Shown here: positions 27,701 through 34,381 of the stretch, one piece after another
Layout of the letters: each line of letters begins with the position of its first letter
Numbering within the stretch: position 1 is the stretch's first letter
Origin: an uncultured Aquificaceae bacterium
GTDB lineage: Bacteria > Aquificota > Aquificia > Aquificales > Aquificaceae
Assembly (NCBI GenBank): GCA_938048815.1
Contig: CALIUI010000032.1
Coordinates: 1 to 34,381, forward strand
DNA: 34,381 bases
Reading direction: 5' to 3'
The notes under the pieces: model-generated
What the model was told of the DNA's origin: nothing
Database searches by the model: none
Seen by the model: the letters and a program-made list of their open reading frames with translations, nothing else
Program-made: the position numbers and the translations under genes

Positions 27701-28079
27701 AAAAGCTATACACCGAATGAAAATTATCTTTACGTGGAGACAACTCACCAATTGCCTCCATGAAAGGTAAATCTCCACCCTGTATATGATTTATATTATA
27801 TATTTTTACGCTGAAGTGAGAAATTATCTTTTGTAGGGGTATATGGCTTTGGTGAATAAATCTATAAAGGGGGCTTTTTAACATTCCTATCTAAGGAAGC
27901 CAATGGGCAAGTCTATAAACAAAACGCTGGGGCGGGTGATTTACCGCCACAAGGAATTTAAAATTCTGGTAGCTCAGGCTTCCAGCCTGTTTTTTTATCG
28001 CAGGCAGAGGTGCCTGTGCTACCGATAAAAAGTGAGATTTCTCACCCGGCGTATGATTTATATTATATATTTTTGATTT
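27701..28079. repeat. Repeat-rich gap after waaA, including REP-like copy C
   Basis: No gene is seen. The gap holds a CAATTGCC module (about 27748), a reverse-oriented box (about 27829-27808), and a 23 bp identical direct repeat at 27785-27807 and 28052-28074 (AT-rich, starting TATGATTTATATT). REP-like copy C has GGTAG at 27968-27972 and CTACC at 28019-28023, with hairpin CAGGCTTCCAGCCTG. A forward box, GATTTCTCACCCGGCGTAT, lies at about 28036-28054. The forward box now faces a miniature transposon rather than a gene. Confidence 0.65.
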
Positions 28080-28219
28080 AGCTTTGTGCATAATTAAGCC
28101 TAATGAATAAGGGATACCACAAAATAGATCTGTGGGTATCCCAAGAAACCATCTCTCTGTTGAGTAATAAGATATTGTGGGTGGAGTTTGTGTTGAATAT
28201 TTTTTTATGCACCAATGCC
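28080..28219 (+). mobile_element. Miniature IS5-like element (MITE), about 140 bp
   Basis: The left end AGCTTTGTGCATAATTAA matches the IS5-like left ends at 524 and 25425. An ATG at 28103 opens NKGYHKIDLWVSQETISLL, the transposase N-terminus. About 25 codons later it is joined to a right end which, inverted, reads GGCATTGGTGCATAAAAAAA. The internal transposase body is missing. Its right end also matches that of the 524-890 relic over about 30 bp. Confidence 0.7.
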
Positions 28220-28235
28220 ACCATTTCCTATGATT

Positions 28236-28285
28236 TCAGTATAGGGGTATGTTTAACCTGGGATTTTTGAAACAACCTCAACACT
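28236..28285 (-). mobile_element. Left-end fragment of the TnpB-type transposon, copy 4
   Basis: The plus strand GTATAGGGGTATGTTTAACC and following GATTTTTGAAACAACCTC match 355-395 (GCATAGGGGCATGTTTAGATT... and TTTTTGAAACAGCCTC). Only about 50 bp remain. Similarity continues about 25 bp outward (ATTGACTTATAA here, ATTGACATATAA at 404-415). The remaining 75 bp before the PGI/PMI gene hold no other recognised feature. Confidence 0.5.
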
Positions 28286-28359
28286 TTATTGACTTATAAA
28301 AAAGAGGTTCTCTATCCAGAGTGGGTGTAAAATATCTTCAAAAGTGCAGGAGGTGAAAG

Positions 28360-29301
28360 ATGCAAGCCTTTGAGATGTTGGAAGACTTTCCAAACCAGTT
28401 TAGCCCTGTGGAGGTCCAAGAGATAGACCTCCAGGATTATCAGGGCGTGGTCTTTAGCGGAATGGGTGGTTCTGGTATAGTGGGAGACTTTATGAAGCTT
28501 TTCCTAAAGGCGTATAAGCCCATACTTTCCATAAAGGGCTATGAGCTTCCTCCTTTTGTGAAGGAGGGCTGGCTTTTGGTGTGCACAAGCTACAGCGGAA
28601 ATACGGAGGAAACTATTAAGGTCCTTGAGGAAGCCCTAAAAAGAGGTCTAAAGCCTTTATGCGTAAGCTCTGGCGGTAAAATAGAGGAAATAGCTAAAGA
28701 GAACAAGCTTTTACATATACCCCTTCCTCAAGGATATCCTCCAAGGTATGCCCTTGGCTTTATGCTTTCTGCCTTGCTTAGCCTTTTTGGCATGGAAGAA
28801 GAGATACACAAGGTTAGAGAACATTTAACAAAGCACAAGGAAAGCTTAAAATCCAACGCCAAATCCATAGCCCACACCCTCTTTGGCTATCTTCCCGTGG
28901 TATACGGTACACCCCTTACAGAGCCCGTAGCCTTTAGGTGGAAGACCCAAATAAACGAGAATTCAAAAACCCTATGCTACAATGCCATCCTCCCAGAGAT
29001 GCACCACAACGAAGTGGTAGGGCTTGACAATGCCTCCATAAGAGACCTTTGCGCCTTTACCTTACTTTGGGACCCCCAAGACCATCCAAGGGTGATAAAA
29101 AGGGTTTCCATAACGGAGGAGATCTTTAGAGACTTTGGGATTTTTCTCAGGCTTCTTCAGGGCAAAGGCACCACTCTGATAGAAAGGCTTTTGTACCTCA
29201 CTTATCTTGGAGATTGGGTAAGCCTTCATCTGGCAGAGCTTTACAAACAAGATCCCATACCTGTAAAGGTCATAGATTTCATAAAAAAGAGCTTGGCATA
29301 A
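28360..29301 (+). CDS. Bifunctional phosphoglucose/phosphomannose isomerase
   Basis: This 313-residue protein interconverts glucose 6-, fructose 6- and mannose 6-phosphates. It belongs to the two-SIS-domain PGI/PMI family best known from Crenarchaeota. The N-terminal SIS domain shows GMGGSGIVGDFM and CTSYSGNTEETI for phosphate binding. The C-terminal part has WKTQINENSKTLCYNAILPE and MHHNEVVG, containing the catalytic Glu and His residues. CAGGAGGTG precedes the ATG. TerC follows by 9 bp, and the glycosyltransferase overlaps TerC. Confidence 0.9.
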   Translation: MQAFEMLEDFPNQFSPVEVQEIDLQDYQGVVFSGMGGSGIVGDFMKLFLKAYKPILSIKGYELPPFVKEGWLLVCTSYSGNTEETIKVLEEALKRGLKPLCVSSGGKIEEIAKENKLLHIPLPQGYPPRYALGFMLSALLSLFGMEEEIHKVREHLTKHKESLKSNAKSIAHTLFGYLPVVYGTPLTEPVAFRWKTQINENSKTLCYNAILPEMHHNEVVGLDNASIRDLCAFTLLWDPQDHPRVIKRVSITEEIFRDFGIFLRLLQGKGTTLIERLLYLTYLGDWVSLHLAELYKQDPIPVKVIDFIKKSLA

Positions 29302-29310
29302 TCAAAGCTT

Positions 29311-30219
29311 ATGGAATTTAGTTGGCTGGTTTTTGGCATTGTGGTTTTGAGTGCCCTTTTCCTGGACCTTTTTGTCTTTCACAGACACCCCCACAAGATA
29401 TCCCTAAGAGAAGCCCTTTTGCTCTCCGCCTTTTGGATAGCCTTGGGTTTAGCCTTCGCTGGCTTTGTTTATTACACAAGGGACTACGATAGAACGGTGG
29501 AGTACCTTACGGGCTACCTCCTTGAAAAAGCCCTTAGCCTTGACAATATTTTTGTCTTTATCCTCATCTTCTCCTACTTTAAAATACCAGAAGAATACCG
29601 ACATAAGGTACTTTTCTGGGGAGTCTTAGGAGCTATAGTTTTTAGGGCCATATTTATCTTTACAGGGCTTGAACTTATCAAGCACTTCCACTGGGTTATC
29701 TATATTTTTGGAATTATTTTGATCCTGTCTGCTATAAAGCTTTTGACCACTGAGGAAAAGGAGTTTCATCCTGAGCAGACCTTGGTCTACCGAATAGCCA
29801 AAAGAATAATACCCCTAAGACCCCACAATGGTGATGGTAGGTTTTTCATAAGGGAAGGGGGGAAACTCTACGCTACTCCCATGTTTTTAACGCTTCTTTT
29901 TGTGGAAACTTCAGACATCATGTTTGCCATAGACTCGGTGCCCGCCATAATAGCCATATCCAGAGATCCCTTCGTGGTATACACCTCCAACATCTTTGCC
30001 ATATTAGGACTTAGGTCTTTGTACTTTGCTGCCGCAGGCATACTTCCCCTATTTCATTACCTACACTACGGGCTATCCTTTATTTTGGGTTTTATAGGGG
30101 TTAAGATGCTTATATCCGACTTTTACAAAATACCCGTTGAGATCTCTCTCCTTTTGATAGGTAGTGCAGTGTTTATCTCTGTGGTTGCCTCTTTGCTGGT
30201 TAAAAAGAAGGATGCTTAG
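29311..30219 (+). CDS. TerC/Alx-family integral membrane protein
   Basis: This 302-residue protein has seven to nine hydrophobic helices. The family motifs are EKALSLDNIFVFILIF near residues 71-86 and FVETSDIMFAIDSVPAI near residues 198-214. TerC-family proteins such as Alx are linked to manganese export and metal loading of exported proteins, and some to tellurite resistance. The substrate here is not shown by sequence. It starts 9 bp after PGI/PMI without a strong Shine-Dalgarno. Confidence 0.9.
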   Translation: MEFSWLVFGIVVLSALFLDLFVFHRHPHKISLREALLLSAFWIALGLAFAGFVYYTRDYDRTVEYLTGYLLEKALSLDNIFVFILIFSYFKIPEEYRHKVLFWGVLGAIVFRAIFIFTGLELIKHFHWVIYIFGIILILSAIKLLTTEEKEFHPEQTLVYRIAKRIIPLRPHNGDGRFFIREGGKLYATPMFLTLLFVETSDIMFAIDSVPAIIAISRDPFVVYTSNIFAILGLRSLYFAAAGILPLFHYLHYGLSFILGFIGVKMLISDFYKIPVEISLLLIGSAVFISVVASLLVKKKDA

Positions 30220-31312
30220 AATTCTTCAAATAGTGGATGGTGAAGGTTGGAGCGGTACAAAGGAGCAAACCTACCTTATCTCAAGGGAGTTATCCCTTAG
30301 AGGTTTTGAAGTTCATATGGCTTTATCTTTCCAGTATGACCTTATGGTGAAAAAGTTAAAGGACTATGGAATAAAGTTCCATTTTTTTGAAAAACATAAC
30401 AAGTTTTCAAGGTTTAATCCTTTGAACTATTACAGACTTTGGAAGATAATGACCCATATACCTTTTCATATAGCCATTGCTAATTCACCGCATGCTTTTG
30501 ATTTCCTTAGAGGTGTGCTTAGTTTTCTTCCAAAAAAGCCCAAGATAATAGCCTACAAAAGAACTGGGAAAAGCTCCAGCTTTTTATCCAAGCTTGTAAA
30601 ATACTCGGTGGCAGATAAAATAGTTGTAGTGGACAAAAGCACTTATGAAAAGTTAAAAGAGGAAAAATTTTTCCCAGAAAAACTCACATATATTCCAAGC
30701 GGGCTTGACTTAAGCAGGTTTAAGGTAAAGGATACAGATATAAGGTTAAAGCTAAGAAAAGATCTTGGTATAGATCCTAAAAGCAAGGTCTTTATAAACG
30801 TGGCAAACTGGAATCCTCAACATAAGGGACAATTGCTTTTAATAGAAGCTTTCTCCAAATTGAATTGTTCTGATTGCATTCTTATTTTAGTTGGTCTAAA
30901 AACGGAAGAAGAAGCCCCTAAGTATGCTCAAAAATATGGACTTGATGGAAGATTAATAGGCCTGGGCTTTAGAGAAGATATACCAGACCTTTTAAACATG
31001 GCGGATTATTTTGTGTTTTCCTCCTACTTTGAAGGTATTGCCGGTGCGGTACTTCAAGCCATGGCTTGTGGGAAGGTGGTTGTATCAACCCTTGCGGGCG
31101 GTATAAAGGACTATTTAAGGGATGGAGAAAATGGCTTGGCGGTAAAGGTAGGTGATTTACAGGGTTTTGTAGATAAACTTAAAAGAGCCCTTAGTTTGTC
31201 GCAAGAAGAAAAGGAAAAGATCTCAAAAAAGGCTATACAGACCGCAAAAGCTTATTCCATAGAAAGCACCGTTGATAAGTATATGGAGCTCTTTAAGGAA
31301 CTTGTAGGATAA
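30212..31312 (+). CDS. GT-B (family 4-like) glycosyltransferase
   Basis: This 366-residue protein starts at ATG 30212, overlapping the TerC end by 8 bp. It has the N-terminal ILQIVDGEGWSGTKEQ loop, the donor domain starting KVFINVANWNPQHKGQ, and GLGFREDIPDLLNMADYFVF. The EX7E motif, usually ending in Glu, reads FEGIAGAVLQAMACG, with Gln at the second position. That Glu normally contacts the donor sugar or nucleotide ribose. The likely role is in cell-surface polysaccharide or LPS, inferred from the family and the nearby waaA and isomerase genes. Confidence 0.85.
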   Translation: MLRILQIVDGEGWSGTKEQTYLISRELSLRGFEVHMALSFQYDLMVKKLKDYGIKFHFFEKHNKFSRFNPLNYYRLWKIMTHIPFHIAIANSPHAFDFLRGVLSFLPKKPKIIAYKRTGKSSSFLSKLVKYSVADKIVVVDKSTYEKLKEEKFFPEKLTYIPSGLDLSRFKVKDTDIRLKLRKDLGIDPKSKVFINVANWNPQHKGQLLLIEAFSKLNCSDCILILVGLKTEEEAPKYAQKYGLDGRLIGLGFREDIPDLLNMADYFVFSSYFEGIAGAVLQAMACGKVVVSTLAGGIKDYLRDGENGLAVKVGDLQGFVDKLKRALSLSQEEKEKISKKAIQTAKAYSIESTVDKYMELFKELVG

Positions 31313-32169
31313 AGCTTAAGGCTTTCAAAGTATTCCATAAAAGCCCTATTTACAAAAAAGGTACCATCCTCAAAGAGTAAAAGCACGCCTATTTGGGGGG
31401 TTTCTCTTAAAAACCTTTCCCTATTGTCGTCATCCATAGCCAAAAGGGCTGTTTCTATGGCGTCGGTAAAGGTACAATCCCAATGGGCAACGGTGGCTTG
31501 TAGAAGGCTGTTTTTAGCTCCCAGTATATGTTTTCTAAGGTAATTACCGCCTGTGGATATACATAGATCCTTTGAGTTAATACCCTCTGCAAGTATGTGG
31601 TTGTTTATAGGATTGTATATGGCTAAAAGCCTTTTATGCCCCCAAACCCTTAGATCGCCTGCTATGGATATAAAGCCCCAAGGAGTTTTCAGGCTTTCGT
31701 AAGCCTTTTGCACCGCGTAGCCCTTCCCAATACCTCCCAAATCTATAGCCATGCCCCTTTTCAAAAGGCATACCTTATTCCCTTCTATCCTTATATTTCT
31801 GTAATCTATAAGAGCCTTTGCCTTTTCTTGATCTATAAGCCCCTTTCTTTTGTGGTTTATTGTATAACTGCCTACACTTATGTCGAAGAAGCCATAGGTC
31901 TTTTCCGATATCTCTATAGACTTTTTTATAACCTCAAGGGTTTCATCGGAGACCTCCACACATCCTTTTCCCGCCCTTTGGTTTATATTGGATACTTCGG
32001 AAGTTTCCATATAATCGGAAAGTTTTTCCTCAAGGCTTTTCATATACCTGTAGGCTTCATATTCCTTACCTTCTGGCAACTCAATAAGAGCATAGGTACC
32101 CATAAGATGAAAAATCTTTTCTTGAGAAAAACAAAGGGAAAGAAAAAGAAGGATAGATAAAAATCTCAC
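31252..32169 (-). CDS. apbE: ApbE-type FAD:protein FMN transferase, exported
   Basis: ApbE attaches FMN to Thr or Ser of extracytoplasmic redox proteins. The 305-residue protein has a signal peptide or lipoprotein-like leader (MRFLSILLFLSLCFSQ) and FHLMGTYALIELP. It also has AIDLGGIGKGYAVQKA and the metal/FAD site CTFTDAIETALLAM. The usual HIIDPRTG segment is replaced by KHILGAKNS. Its stop lies 61 bp inside the convergent glycosyltransferase gene. Its ATG overlaps the stop of the upstream gene by 4 bp. No protein in the window shows a clear flavinylation motif (D-x-x-T-G-A-T). Confidence 0.85.
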   Translation of the reverse strand: MRFLSILLFLSLCFSQEKIFHLMGTYALIELPEGKEYEAYRYMKSLEEKLSDYMETSEVSNINQRAGKGCVEVSDETLEVIKKSIEISEKTYGFFDISVGSYTINHKRKGLIDQEKAKALIDYRNIRIEGNKVCLLKRGMAIDLGGIGKGYAVQKAYESLKTPWGFISIAGDLRVWGHKRLLAIYNPINNHILAEGINSKDLCISTGGNYLRKHILGAKNSLLQATVAHWDCTFTDAIETALLAMDDDNRERFLRETPQIGVLLLFEDGTFFVNRAFMEYFESLKLYPTSSLKSSIYLSTVLSME

Positions 32170-32792
32170 CTTTTTCTTTGTTTTTGTTTTGTGGGTGGTG
32201 GTTTTGGCTCAAAAGTAGAAACAACCACCTCGTAATCCTTTATAGAAACCCTTGCGGGTTTTACTTTACCACTTTCAAAGACAAAGCTAAGCATAGTATT
32301 GCTCTGAAGGACAGTGTAAAGGGTTTCATCCACCACCACACCGCTTACAAAACCCAGACTTACCAAAGAAGGCTGAAGAATAAGGCTTGGTTTGTTGTTG
32401 TATGTTAGTACCCTTTTAAGGTCATTGTTAAATTGGGATTGTACCTCCTCGTAGGGCCTTTCTCCAAAGTATGCCATATATACATGGAAAGGCTGCAAAA
32501 GTTTAAGCCTTTCCTCAAGTCCTTCTCCACCCTTCACATAATAAGCTTCCACTCCCAAAGTTTTCAAAGAAGCCACTAAGGAGGCGGAAAAAAGAGCACA
32601 CAGGTCTGCGGTTTCCATATAAACCACCGCAATGCGGTTGTATCCCATATCCTTCAGTAGTTTAGCTATTTGAACGCTGGCGTCTATTCTTGCATTTGCC
32701 CTCTCCGGTGTCAAAAAGGGATTTGCCTGCTGGGAATAAGAAGGGACTAAAAGACTCACCAATGCTAAAAAACTAACTAAGGCTTTTTTCAT
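32166..32792 (-). CDS. Exported protein of unknown function, coupled to apbE
   Basis: This 208-residue protein has a classical signal peptide (MKKALVSFLALVSLLVPSYSQ). The mature part has an alternating strand-helix pattern (YNRIAVVYMETADLCALFSA, VASLKTLGVEAYYVKG) resembling one lobe of a periplasmic binding protein. The segment LSFVFESGKVKPARV recalls the end of YfiR/DUF4154 proteins. Neither match is strong enough to name it. The tail is basic and Pro-rich. The stop and the apbE start overlap (ATGA), so the pair is probably functionally linked. A TATAAT lies 10 bp before the ATG. Confidence 0.75.
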   Translation of the reverse strand: MKKALVSFLALVSLLVPSYSQQANPFLTPERANARIDASVQIAKLLKDMGYNRIAVVYMETADLCALFSASLVASLKTLGVEAYYVKGGEGLEERLKLLQPFHVYMAYFGERPYEEVQSQFNNDLKRVLTYNNKPSLILQPSLVSLGFVSGVVVDETLYTVLQSNTMLSFVFESGKVKPARVSIKDYEVVVSTFEPKPPPTKQKQRKR

Positions 32793-32802
32793 GGTAAATG
32801 GG

Positions 32803-32835
32803 ATTATACCATAACATAAGCCGATTAAGGAATCC
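32803..32835 (-). promoter_or_regulatory. Box-like sequence and -10 of the exported protein/apbE pair
   Basis: On the minus strand GGATTCCTTAATCGGCTTAT (32835-32816) is a diverged copy of the upstream box. TATAAT follows at 32808-32803, and the ATG is at 32792, giving a leader of about 4 bases with no Shine-Dalgarno. Confidence 0.4.
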
Positions 32836-32905
32836 CCCTTTTTATTTGATAGCCTTGCCTGCGATAAAAACAGGCTAAAAGCCTGAAATACCTAAAATTT
32901 AAATT
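32836..32905 (-). repeat. REP-like double-hairpin element, copy D (shortened)
   Basis: Read on the minus strand it has GGTATTTCAGGCTTTTAGCC, TGTTTTTATCGCAGGC and GCTATCAAATAAAAAGGGGG. Hairpin 1 keeps a 6 bp stem (CAGGCT/AGCCTG) with a different loop. Hairpin 2 has lost its right arm. It lies between the two divergent exported-protein genes. Confidence 0.6.
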
Positions 32906-32932
32906 TTGTGGTCAATCACAGGCAAGCTATAT

Positions 32933-32938
32933 TATAAT
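32933..32938 (+). promoter_or_regulatory. Candidate -10 for the large exported protein
   Basis: TATAAT is 24 bp before the ATG at 32963, leaving room for the Shine-Dalgarno AAGGAGGG (32947-32954). A -35 (GGTCAA at 17 bp) is weak. Confidence 0.35.
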
Positions 32939-32962
32939 TATCCTCTAAGGAGGGTGCAGGCC

Positions 32963-34381
32963 ATGAAAAAAAGGCTTCTATGGTATTCCATAGCCATGCT
33001 GTGCTTTCTATTGATCCTTGCCCCACTTTCCAAAGCCCTAAAATTAAAGGCGCTACAGCCAGTTGTTTTAAAGGCTATCGGTAACATAGAATTTGGAAGC
33101 GACCCCGGTATAGTGGATGGGAGCGACGTTGTTTTGGGAGTTATTGATCATAGTGTTTCTAAACCAGTCCTAATAAAAATAAACAGCTCTGGTAATGTTG
33201 TTTTTAATAAAGAGTATGATATCACCGATGCCCCTAACATATTTCCCAAAATAGTACTCAGTACAGCTGCAGAATATCTTTACATAGTTAGAAAATCATT
33301 AGATCTTTTCATCCTGAAAATAGATAAAGCAAATGGTGATGTAAATAGTGCTCTGCAGGTTAACCTTTCTGATATTTGTTCTACCTTTAGCATATATGAT
33401 AGCGTCGCAGATGCCTCCAACAATATATACATGGTAGGGAAATGCGACAACGATAGTCTCCTTATTAAGTTTGATAGCTCTCTAAGCGGTACGGCCTATA
33501 GGTACAACATAAGCCCTACTACGGAATACTTCTATAAAGTTTTGTGGGATGGTTCAAACCTTCAAGTTTTTGGTGTAGCGGACTTCTCCGGAAATATAGA
33601 TATAGTGCATTTAACCATAAACCCATCAACCGGTAACGTATCCTCCTCGGTAAGATACAATAGTGGAGGCTCAGATTTTATTTTAAGCGCCGTTAAATTG
33701 GGTGGTAGCTACTATATACTTGCTTCAAGTGGCTCTAATACTATAATCTTTGATACATCCAATCCCTCCTCTTCAAAAGTCTTTGATTCCTCCGTTTCTC
33801 TTAAAGAGCTTTCTGTTTTGGGCAGTAATATACTCGCCATGGGCTATTATAGCACAGGAGCCGATCATTATGCTCTTTTTTCTCTTATTGTTCCTTCTAC
33901 ATTGACTGCCATCGATTCCTATATATACGGACAGCCCAGTAGTTCCTTTGTTTCAAGCAACGTGATTTTGTCTCCTGCGGGGAATGTTCTGCTTTGGACC
34001 GGTAGCCTATACATAGGCTTTGCAGACCCAGGTATACAGATAACGGGCTATCCATATATGTCTGCGGTTAGTGTAAACATGTCCTCCGGTCCTAGTTTTA
34101 GCTCTCCTTCACTAACTTCGCCAAGTCCCACGACAACCTCTCTTTCTCCAAGCAATACAACTGTAAGCTCTGCTAATTCCTCCATCACTATACAAACTGT
34201 CCACCCCTACAGCCCGCCCTCTGGCGGAGGAGGTGGCGGAGGTGGAGGAGGAGGACCGCCACCAGAGGAAACACCACCCTCTCCACCACAGCCCCCACCA
34301 GAGGAGCCCCCACCTACTTCGCAGCCCCCATCAGAGGAGCCCCCACCCCCAGATAACGTGGTGGAGCTTCCCATCCCAGTG
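32963..34381 (+). CDS. Large exported beta-propeller-like protein, 3' end beyond window
   Basis: The frame is open for 473 codons to the window edge. A signal peptide or anchor spans about residues 5-26 (WYSIAMLCFLLILAPLSKA). Residues ~35-370 consist of short strands rich in Gly, Ser, Asn and Asp, with repeated turns such as LILKIDKANGDV-like, NNIYMVGKCDNDSLLIKFD and STGNVSSSVRYNSGG. This resembles beta-propeller proteins. A Ser/Thr/Pro stretch follows, then eleven consecutive glycines, then PPPEE-type Pro/Glu repeats, a common surface-stalk arrangement. AAGGAGGG lies 8 bp before the ATG. Function is unknown; a cell-surface location is inferred. Confidence 0.8.
   Translation, partial: MKKRLLWYSIAMLCFLLILAPLSKALKLKALQPVVLKAIGNIEFGSDPGIVDGSDVVLGVIDHSVSKPVLIKINSSGNVVFNKEYDITDAPNIFPKIVLSTAAEYLYIVRKSLDLFILKIDKANGDVNSALQVNLSDICSTFSIYDSVADASNNIYMVGKCDNDSLLIKFDSSLSGTAYRYNISPTTEYFYKVLWDGSNLQVFGVADFSGNIDIVHLTINPSTGNVSSSVRYNSGGSDFILSAVKLGGSYYILASSGSNTIIFDTSNPSSSKVFDSSVSLKELSVLGSNILAMGYYSTGADHYALFSLIVPSTLTAIDSYIYGQPSSSFVSSNVILSPAGNVLLWTGSLYIGFADPGIQITGYPYMSAVSVNMSSGPSFSSPSLTSPSPTTTSLSPSNTTVSSANSSITIQTVHPYSPPSGGGGGGGGGGGPPPEETPPSPPQPPPEEPPPTSQPPSEEPPPPDNVVELPIPV

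Noticed and set aside
28286-28320. TTGACT upstream of the PGI/PMI gene as a -35 element
   Set aside because: No -10 hexamer lies 16-18 bp downstream, and the sequence also borders the transposon end near 404, so it may belong to that repeat.

Overview
The window looks like part of the chromosome of a thermophilic bacterium of the phylum Aquificota (Hydrogenobacter/Thermocrinis/Aquifex-like). This rests on recognition by eye, without a database search. The clues are an Aquifex-type monofunctional Kdo transferase, a fused NuoCD, a crenarchaeal-type phosphoglucose/phosphomannose isomerase, an inositol-phosphate synthase, heavy use of AGA/AGG and ATA codons, and very tight gene packing.

Layout. 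1-940: relics of two transposon families (a TnpB-type element cut by the window edge and an internally deleted IS5-like element). 944-7073 (+): nuoA-nuoB-nuoCD-nuoH, a heptad-repeat coiled-coil gene and ilvD, probably one operon. 7105-9387 (+): a DnaQ/PolB-like 3'-5' exonuclease, a transposase relic on the minus strand, and a membrane-anchored PilZ protein. 16401-9365 (-): gatC-recA-pilT-cmk-ftsY-lon-rpsU, closely packed and partly overlapping. 16766-21021 (+): metE-tkt with an ATGA overlap. 23122-21185 (-): an orphan phosphoribosyltransferase, a nitroreductase and a DUF2227-type membrane protein. 23325-25425: thrC, then a DNA methyltransferase gene broken by relics of two transposon families. 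25591-27700 (+): inositol-3-phosphate synthase and waaA, overlapping. 27701-28359: a repeat-rich gap. 28360-31312 (+): PGI/PMI, a TerC-family protein and a glycosyltransferase. 32792-31252 (-): an exported protein of unknown function overlapping an ApbE flavin transferase. 32963 to the window end (+): the first 473 codons of a large exported beta-propeller-like protein with poly-Gly and Pro/Glu-rich segments.

Most of what is unusual lies between the genes. Intergenic gaps repeatedly hold (i) a double-hairpin REP-like element bounded by GGTAG...CTACC, (ii) smaller palindromes of the GGCGTA...TACGCC and CAATTGCCC types, and (iii) a box close to AATTTCTCACCCGGCGTAT. The box precedes the likely -10 element of at least five unrelated genes and points toward the gene each time. 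Many operon-first genes have TATAAT- or TAAAAT-like hexamers so close to the start codon that leaderless mRNAs are predicted, whereas operon-internal genes mostly carry good Shine-Dalgarno sites. Two transposon families survive mainly as internally deleted, MITE-like copies. In the TnpB-type family a small right-end hairpin keeps its pairing between two diverged copies, which suggests a retained structured RNA. No rRNA, tRNA or CRISPR array was seen.
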